Origin: an uncultured Collinsella sp. | Lineage (GTDB): Bacteria > Actinomycetota > Coriobacteriia > Coriobacteriales > Coriobacteriaceae | DNA length: 19,840 bases | Direction of reading: 5' to 3' | Assembly: GCA_900545075.1 (NCBI GenBank) | Contig: UQXT01000035.1 | Coordinates: forward strand, 1-19,840 | Shown: piece after piece, positions 1 to 6,846 of the stretch | Position numbering within the stretch: the first letter of the stretch is position 1 | How the letters are laid out: the number at the start of each line of letters is the position of its first letter | Program-made: the position numbers and the translations under genes | The notes under the pieces: model-generated | Databases searched by the model: none | What the model was told of the DNA's origin: nothing | What the model saw: only the letters and a program-made list of their open reading frames with translations

Positions 1-623
1 AATTTTAGATTAGCGCTAACATCGGGCCTCGAGATCCTGGACGCCTGGTCAAGATAGGTGCTCTTCGGGATCGACAGGGTCCTGGTCACGTCCGCGAGCC
101 TCACCGCCGGCGAGAGCCTCCTCGCCGCCTCTCCCGCCCTGTGCTTCTCCTCGTTCGTCAAAGAGCCAGGGCCTGGTGCTTTTAGGACGTCCAACACCGC
201 CAGGGCCTCGGCGAGCCTGACCTCGGCCTCGCGGGCGCGCTCGGCGGGGTCGTCGGGAAGCCCCTCCAGGCCCCAGTCCCGCCAGTCGGTCTGCTCGGGC
301 GGCTCGCCGCCGGCCCCTCCGCGCCCGGTCCTCTCCATCTTGCCCGCGCCCCCTTCGACTCGACGCTTCCGCGGGGAGGCGGGCTCGGTGCCCGGTCGCC
401 TCGCGGCGAATGCGGGGCTGCCCTCGCCGTGCGAGCAGTGCATGCGCTCCGCCCGGTCGGGCATCTCACGGGCGGTCAGCTCGCCTGCCTCCTCCAGCTT
501 GAGCCAAGCATACAGGTTGTCCTTGTTCGGGAAAAGCGGCAGGCTCCTGCAGGCGGCGGGGGCGGACAGGCCGCTCCGGTGGAACTCCCAGAGAATCCCC
601 TCGCGCTCCTCTTTCGTATACAT
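1..623 (-). CDS. IS3-type transposase, N-terminal part (truncated by window edge)
   Basis: The reading frame opens with MYTKEEREGILWEFHRSG and stays open for 207 codons to the window edge. The first 45 residues resemble the helix-turn-helix of IS3/IS150 OrfA proteins (SAPAACRSLP then NLYAWLKLEEAGE). The part near the edge (LTNEEKHRAGE, then SIPKSTYLDQASRISRPD) resembles the segment that precedes the integrase core in OrfB or fused OrfAB proteins. Both signatures in one frame suggest a fused OrfAB. The DDE catalytic core would lie outside the window. Residues 66-105 are rich in Pro, Arg and Gly and look out of character, possibly an internal deletion or decay. The start is the ATG 7 nt after an AGGAGG at 631-636. 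Family assignment is by motif resemblance. Confidence 0.6.
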   Translation of the reverse strand, partial: MYTKEEREGILWEFHRSGLSAPAACRSLPLFPNKDNLYAWLKLEEAGELTAREMPDRAERMHCSHGEGSPAFAARRPGTEPASPRKRRVEGGAGKMERTGRGGAGGEPPEQTDWRDWGLEGLPDDPAERAREAEVRLAEALAVLDVLKAPGPGSLTNEEKHRAGEAARRLSPAVRLADVTRTLSIPKSTYLDQASRISRPDVSANLK

Positions 624-636
624 CGGACTCCCTCCT

Positions 637-653
637 GGACCCAGATTGGGTCC
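637..653 (-). promoter_or_regulatory. Hairpin directly upstream of the transposase Shine-Dalgarno
   Basis: On the minus strand GGACCCA and TGGGTCC form a perfect 7-bp stem with a 3-nt loop, ending one base before the AGGAGG ribosome-binding site of the transposase. Many insertion sequences place a stem here so that transcripts entering from outside the element translate transposase poorly. The stem is seen directly; the role is inferred. Confidence 0.4.
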
Positions 654-674
654 GAGATTTTGTCCGAGGTCCCC

Positions 675-773
675 ATTTTCCCAATGAGAGTAAAACCGGA
701 AAATGCATCCCACAATCAGCCCTCAAAGTGGGACGCCGTTTCCCAATGAGGCTCAAGCGGAAACTGCATCCCA
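675..773. repeat. Two tandem palindromic repeat units, one interrupted by the IS end
   Basis: Both units share TCCCAATGAG, then CGGAAA, then TGCATCCCA. The intact copy (733-772) pairs GGGACGCCGTTTCC with GGAAACTGCATCCC across a 15-nt loop (12 of 14 positions match, plus one wobble pair). The other copy (675-711) keeps the inner stem CATTTTCC/GGAAAATG, but the outer left arm is replaced by IS sequence. One stem position changes on both arms between the copies (T-A becomes G-C), so pairing is preserved. This resembles a dispersed extragenic palindrome. No protein is encoded. Confidence 0.55.
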
Positions 774-803
774 TTCCAGACAAGAATTCCGGGACACACT
801 TTC

Positions 804-836
804 CGCAAACAAAGAAGGCCACATAACGTGGCCTTC
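804..836 (-). terminator. Intrinsic terminator of the phosphoglycerol transferase gene
   Basis: GAAGGCCAC and GTGGCCTTC form a perfect 9-bp stem with a 5-nt loop (814-836). On the minus strand it is followed by TTTGTTTG. It lies about 85 nt past the stop codon of the upstream minus-strand gene and separates that gene from the insertion sequence. Confidence 0.7.
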
Positions 837-919
837 GTCTTGCGCAGGACTGTCCGAGCAGGGAACCTTATATGCCTCCGCCTGGACAGACGTTTCAGTT
901 GTGGCTCAGCAGCTAGCAG

Positions 920-3220
920 CTACTTAATCTTGGTCGTGCCCGGTGCCAGGTTGGGGTCGGTCTCGTTGGCTTCGGTCTGGAAGTGCTCGGTATACACGTT
1001 CTTGCCGTCGCGGAACATCTCGTAGTACTGCATCTTGGCGTAATCTTCGCGCGCCTTGGTGGCGGCTGCGGCGGCGGCATCGTCACCGGTGACGTTGGAG
1101 GAGAGCGCCCAGCGCAGGCTGGCGTCCTCGTAGCCCACCGAGTTGATGGCGGGCAGCGACTCGCGCAGCGTCATGTGCGCTTTCTGGTAGTCGGTCAGCG
1201 GTGCGCCGATCAGCTGCATAAGCTGCGTGGACAGGTAGTTGGTGGACAGGTCGTCGACCTCGCTCGTCTGGTCGCAGCCGGCAACGTCGTAGTTGGCCCA
1301 GATGATGTAGTCGGTCTGCCACAGACGTTCCTGGTGCGTGGCATCGTCCTCGCCGGTAAACCACTTGTCGTTGAACTTGGACGGGAAGAACGGCTGGTGG
1401 TCGCCCCAGAACACCACGACTACCTTACGGTCGAGCTTGCTCAGGGCGTTGAGGAAGTAGCGAAGCGCCTGGTCGGACTGCTCGATGCACGAGACATACT
1501 CGTCGACATCGGAGAGCGTGCCGTCCTCGACGGTCTTGGCATCCAGATCGGTCGTATCGATATTCAGGTGCATCTGCTTATCGACCGGCAGCAGACCCGT
1601 ATCGTAGCCCGAGTGGTTCTGCATGGTCACGTCGAAGATAAACTGCGGATCGGCGTTCTGGTCGAGCAGCTCAAGAATCTTGTCGTAGGTAGCCTGGTCG
1701 GTCACCATGCCGCGCAAGGTGTCGGCTCCCTGGAAATCGTTGATGGACAGGAACTGGTCAAAGCCAAAGTCCTTGTAGACGTTCTCGCGGTTCCAGTTGG
1801 TTGCGTGGTTGGGGTGCATGGCCGTGGTGGAATATCCGAGCGACTTGAACTGCTCTGCCAGGTTCCCGGTCGTTTCCATGTTGTAGATGGTGTAGGGGTA
1901 CACGCCCGAGCCCAGGTTGGCCATGGAGTTGCCGGTCATAAACTCAAACTCGGTATTGGCGGTACCGCCGCCGTAGGCGCTCACGTAGAGCTTGCCGCGG
2001 CTGAGGCAGTTGGACAGGTTCTTAAAGTACTGCGGGCCCTCGTAGCCGGCGCGCATGTTCTGATAGATCGACAGATCCGAGAACGTCTCGTTCATGATGG
2101 CGATGACCGTGGGCTTCTCGCTATCGAACTGCTCCTTTGCGGCGGCGCGCTCGTCGCTCTTGGCCGCGTCGGACTTGTCGTAGGCCTTGGCGTACTTTTT
2201 GAGCGTGGCCTTGGCATCGTCGACGGAGTAGTCGGCGGGTTTGGGCGGCTTGATGGACTGCGCTGCGCTAATGAAAGCGGGCAGGTAGCCCTCGCGCCAG
2301 TAGCTCTCGAGCGGGCGCCAGGTGTAGACGGTGATGCCGAGCGTGTTGTAGTAGTCGATGAGGGTGACGTGCGCGGTCACGCCGCCCAGGCACAGCACGG
2401 CGACGAGCAGGTTGGTGAGCAGCATGCGCTTGGCGTTGGCGGCGCCCTTCTGGCGATGCGGCGCGACCAGGCCGGCGTACTCGCATAGCAGCATGGCGAT
2501 GGCGGTAAAGCCCATGGACAGCACGCAGAACAGCGAGATCGAGAAGGTGTAGCCGTTGCCGGCGACTGCGGCGGCGGTGGAGATGGCCGAAAGGTCGCCC
2601 GGCTGGATGGGCATGGATTTAAACGTGATGACGAAGAACTCGGCAATGCCCAGGATAAAGAGGGCGAAGGCCAGGACGGCCGGAGCTGCGCCGTGGCGCT
2701 GGAACAGGAAGAACAAGCCGGTCATGAGCACGGTGATGATGGCCCACTCGAGCAGGATGCACAGGGGGTAGACCCAGGTAAAGTCGTGGTTGGACGAGAC
2801 TTCCATGCCCAGCAGCGCAAAGACGCCGGCGAGCAGCAGACACAGGACGGCGGCGACGAGTGGCTTGCCCACAAAGGCGCCGCGCAGACGGGCGAGCTTG
2901 CCGGTGGGGGCGGGGGCGTCGGGCGCGGCGAACGCAAAGACGCGCGGGGCGATGCGGTCGCGTGCGATGCTGGCCCAAGCGCAGCCGGTGAGGATGGCAT
3001 TGGTCAGGATGAGCATCACAAAGGCGAGCGGCTCGTTTTGGGCGACGAGACCAATAGCGCCCCAGACGGTCAAAAAGAGCTGGAACAGGCCGAAGACGAC
3101 GCTCCACCCAAGAGCGCTTTTGGCAACGGTGCCCGACTGTGCGCGAATGGCCTTGGCCTCGCGCAAGACAAGGTAGACGGTCGCCGCAAGACCGACGAGC
3201 GAGATGGCGGCAGCGAACAT
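920..3220 (-). CDS. LTA synthase/MdoB-family membrane phosphoglycerol transferase
   Basis: This is a polytopic membrane enzyme with an extracytoplasmic sulfatase-fold domain. The family moves glycerol-phosphate from phosphatidylglycerol onto lipoteichoic acid or another envelope glycan. The N-terminal 290 residues hold seven or so hydrophobic spans. After an Ala/Lys/Asp-rich linker come KPTVIAIMNETFSDL (metal-binding Glu near 378), GGGTANTEFEFMTG (Thr near 420 aligns with the LtaS nucleophile), HPNHATNWNRENVY and VFWGDHQPFF (Asp-His near 607-608). The length of 766 residues fits the larger family members. A GTG five codons earlier (3235) is open, but AGGAG lies inside that extension, 8 nt before the ATG at 3220, so the ATG is preferred. 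The gene stands alone with its own terminator. Which polymer it builds cannot be read from the sequence. Confidence 0.85.
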   Translation of the reverse strand: MFAAAISLVGLAATVYLVLREAKAIRAQSGTVAKSALGWSVVFGLFQLFLTVWGAIGLVAQNEPLAFVMLILTNAILTGCAWASIARDRIAPRVFAFAAPDAPAPTGKLARLRGAFVGKPLVAAVLCLLLAGVFALLGMEVSSNHDFTWVYPLCILLEWAIITVLMTGLFFLFQRHGAAPAVLAFALFILGIAEFFVITFKSMPIQPGDLSAISTAAAVAGNGYTFSISLFCVLSMGFTAIAMLLCEYAGLVAPHRQKGAANAKRMLLTNLLVAVLCLGGVTAHVTLIDYYNTLGITVYTWRPLESYWREGYLPAFISAAQSIKPPKPADYSVDDAKATLKKYAKAYDKSDAAKSDERAAAKEQFDSEKPTVIAIMNETFSDLSIYQNMRAGYEGPQYFKNLSNCLSRGKLYVSAYGGGTANTEFEFMTGNSMANLGSGVYPYTIYNMETTGNLAEQFKSLGYSTTAMHPNHATNWNRENVYKDFGFDQFLSINDFQGADTLRGMVTDQATYDKILELLDQNADPQFIFDVTMQNHSGYDTGLLPVDKQMHLNIDTTDLDAKTVEDGTLSDVDEYVSCIEQSDQALRYFLNALSKLDRKVVVVFWGDHQPFFPSKFNDKWFTGEDDATHQERLWQTDYIIWANYDVAGCDQTSEVDDLSTNYLSTQLMQLIGAPLTDYQKAHMTLRESLPAINSVGYEDASLRWALSSNVTGDDAAAAAATKAREDYAKMQYYEMFRDGKNVYTEHFQTEANETDPNLAPGTTKIK

Positions 3221-3433
3221 GCTGAGACTCCTCACAAACTAAAACGTACGAAAGCGGGGGTTTACCCGATTGTTACCAAGATATGCGCTGCAATTGGTGT
3301 CTGCGCACAACAACCAGCCATATTAACGCGCACGTGTGGCGGTGTGGCGCAATGTAGTGGCGACCTGCGCGATAATGGACGGGAATTACACGGAAACGTA
3401 AAGGCTTCTTAAAGAATTGGCGAGGATGAGGCG
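3221..3433. promoter_or_regulatory. Divergent intergenic region between transferase and nitroreductase
   Basis: About 210 bp separate the two divergent starts, so promoters for both genes should lie here. AT-rich hexamers such as TATTAA at 3321 are present, but none has a well-spaced -35 partner. I see no operator palindrome or structured leader. The nitroreductase ribosome-binding site is only a modest GAGGATGAG. Confidence 0.3.
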
Positions 3434-4282
3434 ATGAACGAGCAGGTTTGCACCAAGGCTGTGGATACGTGCGGCTATCCGGTCGAGACGACGGGCAATG
3501 CGGTGCTGGACACGTTGGAGCACCGTTCCTCCACGCGTGCCTTCGCGCGTGATGACGACGACCGTCCCGTGGCGGTGACCGACGAGCAGCGGGCGGCGAT
3601 TTTGCATGCGGCGAGTCGCGCGCCGTCGGCGGGCGCCATGATGATGTATTCCATCGTGAGCATTCGCGAGCAGGCTACGCTGGATCGTCTGGCCGACCTG
3701 TGCGACCACCAGCCCATGATCGCCAAGGCGCCCTGGGCACTAATATTTGTGGTCGATTATGCCAAGTGGATCGATCTGTTTGAGCACGTGGGCTGCTTTG
3801 AGCCCGAGTTTGTCGAGCGCACGGGTAAGGCGCCCCGCCGCGCGCCGGGTTTGGGCGACTTTGCCATCGCGGCCCAGGACGCCGTGATCGCCGCGCAAAA
3901 CGCCGTGGTTGCCGCCGAGGCTCTGGGTCTGGGGAGCTGCTATATCGGTGATATCGTCGAGAATGCCGAGGAAGTTGCCGAGCTGCTCGATCTGCCGCCC
4001 TATACCATGCCGCTGTCGATGCTCATCATCGGCACGCCCCGTAAGGAGCGTCCGGCCATTGCGCATCCCGTGGTGAACCTGGTGCACGAGGAGCGCTACT
4101 GCCGCGCCGATGCTGCGACCATGGACGCGCAGGTGGCCGAGATGGACGCGATGTTTCGCCCGCATGCCCGCGAGGTGGGCGAGCGCGTGGTGGATATCTA
4201 CACCCGCAAACACACTAGTCCCTTTATGGCCGAGATGAGCCGCTCCATGGAGTGGTGGTTCAAAAACTGGCTCGGAAAATGA
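3434..4282 (+). CDS. Nitroreductase-family flavoprotein
   Basis: This is a predicted soluble FMN-dependent oxidoreductase that uses NAD(P)H to reduce nitro groups, quinones or related substrates. HRSSTRAF near residue 30 and APSAGAMMMYS near 63 are the FMN-phosphate-binding segments of the fold. The stretch from AAQDAVIAAQNAVVAAEALGLGSCYIG to IVEN is the long central helix plus the loop typical of the family. At 282 residues it is longer than minimal family members, with a C-terminal tail rich in charged residues and aromatics (SMEWWFKNWLGK). It is monocistronic, followed by a palindrome at 4293. The physiological substrate is not predictable. Confidence 0.85.
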   Translation: MNEQVCTKAVDTCGYPVETTGNAVLDTLEHRSSTRAFARDDDDRPVAVTDEQRAAILHAASRAPSAGAMMMYSIVSIREQATLDRLADLCDHQPMIAKAPWALIFVVDYAKWIDLFEHVGCFEPEFVERTGKAPRRAPGLGDFAIAAQDAVIAAQNAVVAAEALGLGSCYIGDIVENAEEVAELLDLPPYTMPLSMLIIGTPRKERPAIAHPVVNLVHEERYCRADAATMDAQVAEMDAMFRPHAREVGERVVDIYTRKHTSPFMAEMSRSMEWWFKNWLGK

Positions 4283-4292
4283 CAGATGAGGC

Positions 4293-4309
4293 AAAGGGAC
4301 AGTCCCTTT
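4293..4309. repeat. AAAGGGACAGTCCCTTT palindrome, possible terminator
   Basis: This near-perfect 17-nt palindrome begins 10 nt after the nitroreductase stop. It folds as a 7-bp stem with a CAG loop. There is no good T-run after it, so termination would be weak. The sequence continues TGTCACATTCC and resembles the minus-strand reading of the terminator at 6780-6826, which suggests a shared dispersed-repeat family. Confidence 0.5.
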
Positions 4310-4400
4310 GTCACATTCCATATCGCCGTGGTGGCCTAAAGGCCGTATAAATGTTTATCTAGCTGGGAAAACGGTGCCGTGCAAGTGCAGGCCGATTACC

Positions 4401-4406
4401 TATAAT
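4401..4406 (+). promoter_or_regulatory. Candidate -10 element for kup
   Basis: A perfect TATAAT lies 35 nt before the kup start codon, giving a predicted leader of about 30 nt. No convincing -35 hexamer sits at the usual distance, so an activator may be needed. The short leader leaves little room for a riboswitch downstream of this promoter. Confidence 0.45.
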
Positions 4407-4441
4407 CCCTTCGAACATTAAAGTTGGGAGGAAACCGGCTT

Positions 4442-6469
4442 ATGAATCAAAAGGCCAAGGAGACAGCTTCGCACGCTGCGATTCCTGTGAGCATCTCGGC
4501 GATGCTCGTCACGCTGGGCGTGGTGTACGGCGATATCGGCACCAGCCCTATGTATGTAACCAAGGCGCTCGTTGCCGGCAACGGCGGCATCGGAAGCGTG
4601 ACGGAGGAGTTCGTGCTCGGCGCGCTCTCCCTTGTCGTGTGGACGGTCACGCTGCTGACGACCGTCAAGTACGTGCTGATCTCGCTGCGTGCCGACAACC
4701 ACGGCGAGGGCGGCATCTTTGCCCTGTACAGCCTGGTCAAGCGTTGTGGCAAGTGGCTCATCATCCCCGCCATGCTGGGCGGCGCCGCGCTGCTCGCCGA
4801 TGGTATCCTCACGCCTGCCGTTACCGTGACTACGGCTATCGAGGGTCTGCGCACCATTCCGGCGGTCCACGCCGTGCTCGGTGACGATCAGGCCCGCGTT
4901 GTCGCCATCACGCTTGCCATCATCATCGTGCTCTTCTTGGTGCAGCGCATCGGCACGGCCAAGATCGGCCGCGCCTTTGGCCCCATCATGACGCTGTGGT
5001 TTTTGTTCCTGGGTGGTACGGGCCTGTTCTTTGTCTTCCAGCATCCCACGGTGCTGCTGTGCCTCAACCCGCTGCGCGGCATCGGCTTTCTGCTGAGCCC
5101 CAACAACCATGCGGGCATCATGATTCTGGGCAGCTGCTTCCTCGCCACCACCGGTGCCGAGGCGCTCTACTCCGACATGGGCCACGTTGGCCGCGGCAAC
5201 ATTTATGCCACCTGGCCGTTCGTTAAGTGCTGCCTGCTGCTTTCCTATATGGGCCAGGGCGCTTGGCTTATGAACAACGCTGCCAACCCCGAGCTCATGG
5301 GCATTGCCGACCTCAACCCCTTCTACCAGATGCTCACCCCGGGCCTGCGTCCCTTTGCCGTCGGCCTTTCCACCGTCGCGGCCATCATTGCCTCGCAGGC
5401 GCTCATCACCGGCGCATTCTCGCTGGTGTCCGAGGCCAGCCGCCTGGACCTCATGCCGCACATGCAGGTCTTCTACCCTGCCGAGACCAAGGGCCAGCTC
5501 TATATTCCCATGGTCAACAACGTCATGCTTGTGGGCTGCGTTATCGTGGTGCTGCTGTTCCAGAGCTCGGCGCACATGGAGGCCGCTTACGGCTTGGCGA
5601 TCACCCTGACCATGATGTGCACGACGCTGCTGCTCTTCTTCTACCTGCATGTCGATCGCGGCCTTAAGGTCGCCCCGTATATCTTCGTTGCGTTCTTCCT
5701 TATGCTCGAGGGCTTCTTCTTTGTGAGTTCGCTCACCAAGTTCTTCCACGGCGGCTACTTCACCATCCTTATGGCTGCACTCATCATGGGCATTATGGTG
5801 TGCTGGTACAACGGCACGGCGGTCGAGCAGCGCCAGTTTACGCTGCTGCCGCTGCGCAGCTACCTGCCGCAGCTCAAGCGCCTGCGTGACGACGACCGTT
5901 ACGAGCGCATGAGCGACAACGTCGTGTACCTGACCAAGGACACCCATACCGACTACATCGACCGCGATATCGTCTATTCGATCTTGGACAAGCATCCCAA
6001 GCGCGCCCGCGCCTGGTGGTTTGTGAATGTCGAGACTATGGACGAACCGCACACCTTTGCCTATTCGGTCGAGACGTTCGGCACCGACTACGTGTTCCGC
6101 GTGCATCTGTACCTGGGCTACAAGATCAACCAGCGCGTCAATGCCTACCTGCGTCAGGTTGTTCAGGACCTGGCTGCCACCGGCGAGCTGCCGCCGCAGA
6201 CGCATGACTACTCGGTCTACAAGGATCCGGGTAACATCGGCACGTTCAAGTTCGTCCTGATCCGTAAGCTTCTGGCGCCTGAAAGCGATGTGGAGCCGAG
6301 CGAGCGTACGGCCATCACGCTCAAGTACATCATTCGCCGCGCCGCCGGCACGCCTGCACGCTGGTACGGCCTGGAGAACTCCAACGTGAGCTTTGAGTAC
6401 GTGCCGCTGTTCACCAAGTTCAAAGCCGTGAACAAGATGCAGCGCCTGGCCCCCAACGAGCGGCCGTAG
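4442..6469 (+). CDS. kup: Kup-family low-affinity potassium uptake protein
   Basis: This is a K+/H+ symport membrane protein of the Kup/HAK/KT family. The signature GVVYGDIGTSPMYV lies in the first membrane span, near residue 28. About twelve hydrophobic spans follow through residue 455, including GEGGIFALYSLV, LLADGILTPAVTVTTAIEG and GAEALYSDMGHVG, all strongly conserved in the family. A soluble C-terminal domain of about 220 residues ends the protein. The length of 675 residues is normal. The start is the ATG preceded by GGGAGG at 4426-4431; an in-frame TTG at 4424 precedes that site and is rejected. A 64-codon gene with an almost identical ribosome-binding region follows after 69 nt, and a Kdp-type two-component pair follows that. 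Confidence 0.95.
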   Translation: MNQKAKETASHAAIPVSISAMLVTLGVVYGDIGTSPMYVTKALVAGNGGIGSVTEEFVLGALSLVVWTVTLLTTVKYVLISLRADNHGEGGIFALYSLVKRCGKWLIIPAMLGGAALLADGILTPAVTVTTAIEGLRTIPAVHAVLGDDQARVVAITLAIIIVLFLVQRIGTAKIGRAFGPIMTLWFLFLGGTGLFFVFQHPTVLLCLNPLRGIGFLLSPNNHAGIMILGSCFLATTGAEALYSDMGHVGRGNIYATWPFVKCCLLLSYMGQGAWLMNNAANPELMGIADLNPFYQMLTPGLRPFAVGLSTVAAIIASQALITGAFSLVSEASRLDLMPHMQVFYPAETKGQLYIPMVNNVMLVGCVIVVLLFQSSAHMEAAYGLAITLTMMCTTLLLFFYLHVDRGLKVAPYIFVAFFLMLEGFFFVSSLTKFFHGGYFTILMAALIMGIMVCWYNGTAVEQRQFTLLPLRSYLPQLKRLRDDDRYERMSDNVVYLTKDTHTDYIDRDIVYSILDKHPKRARAWWFVNVETMDEPHTFAYSVETFGTDYVFRVHLYLGYKINQRVNAYLRQVVQDLAATGELPPQTHDYSVYKDPGNIGTFKFVLIRKLLAPESDVEPSERTAITLKYIIRRAAGTPARWYGLENSNVSFEYVPLFTKFKAVNKMQRLAPNERP

Positions 6470-6538
6470 TCGACGCTCGAGGTTTGTCTGCGAACGGGCG
6501 GGCTTGTATTGACGGGGATTGAGTCCTGGGAGGAAACC

Positions 6539-6733
6539 ATGGATGCAAAGGTGCTTGACGGTTGTGATCTTGCGACCGAGCTGGTGCGTGAGGTACGCGC
6601 CGATGCTGCCGAAGATCGGTTCTTTACGAATCGGGCCAACATGGACATGGCCGACCGCGTGATTTCGATCGTGGTGACGGTGCTTGTCGCGGCGTGCGTG
6701 TGCGCACTGCTCGCGCACGTGCTGTTTGTCTAA
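6539..6733 (+). CDS. Small single-span membrane protein, unknown function
   Basis: The 64-residue protein is not one I recognise. Its first 40 residues are charged and acidic (MDAKVLDGCDLATELVREV, then RADAAEDRFF). Residues 42-63 are one long hydrophobic segment (ISIVVTVLVAACVCALLAHVLF), so it is predicted to be a C-terminally anchored membrane protein with a cytoplasmic head. Its GGGAGGAAACC-ATG start region closely matches that of kup (GGGAGGAAACCGGCTT-ATG), which supports real translation. It is probably cotranscribed with kup, since I see no terminator in the 69-nt gap, and it is closed by the terminator at 6780. It is larger than KdpF (about 30 residues) and shows no clear similarity to it. 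A role as an accessory or regulator of K+ transport is inference from position only. Confidence 0.65.
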   Translation: MDAKVLDGCDLATELVREVRADAAEDRFFTNRANMDMADRVISIVVTVLVAACVCALLAHVLFV

Positions 6734-6779
6734 CGTCCGCAGGTTGCAAAGGCTTTACACTTGGAACCACCACAAGGGG

Positions 6780-6826
6780 AAACCACCACAAAGGTGCCTG
6801 TCCCCTTTGTGGTGGTTTTTGTTTTT
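6780..6826 (+). terminator. Strong intrinsic terminator after the kup / small-protein unit
   Basis: AAACCACCACAAAGG (6780-6794) pairs perfectly with CCTTTGTGGTGGTTT (6804-6818) across a 9-nt loop and runs into TTTTTGTTTTT. A second upstream copy of the left arm, GGAACCACCACAAGGGG (6763-6779), can pair with the same right arm with one bulge. Two alternative folds therefore exist. Only the inner fold is placed ideally for termination. Confidence 0.8.
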
Positions 6827-6846
6827 GAGAGAGGGGCGGGACGCTG

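Larger units (their letters stand above)
1..675 (-). mobile_element. Partial IS3-type insertion sequence (one end in window)
   Basis: The element contains the transposase gene entering from the left edge. Its outer end is inferred at about 675, where the minus strand reads TGGGGACCTCGGAC. An end beginning with TG about 50 nt before the first transposase codon is usual for IS3-family elements. The heptamer CTCGGAC occurs twice just inside this end and could be part of the terminal repeat or a transposase-binding site. The boundary call is supported because it coincides with the point where a palindromic repeat unit (see 675-773) loses its left arm. The other end and the target duplication lie outside the window, so the boundary remains an inference. 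Confidence 0.5.

Noticed and set aside
58..687. Plus-strand 209-codon frame at the left edge
   Set aside because: It is Ser/Pro/Arg-rich without motifs. The opposite strand has the recognisable transposase with a good ribosome-binding site.
4283..4441. Possible K+ or c-di-AMP riboswitch before kup
   Set aside because: The best -10 element leaves only a 30-nt leader, and I could find no conserved riboswitch core; only a small GGCC-TAAA-GGCC hairpin is seen upstream of the promoter.
4418..6718. Very long minus-strand open frame opposite kup (766 codons)
   Set aside because: It mirrors kup and the small gene with His/Asp/Arg-rich sequence and no recognisable domain. High G/C at third positions removes stops from the opposite strand, so it is a shadow.
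6539..6733. Small protein as KdpF
   Set aside because: KdpF is about half this size and mostly membrane span. This protein has a 40-residue charged head and no pump genes beside it.
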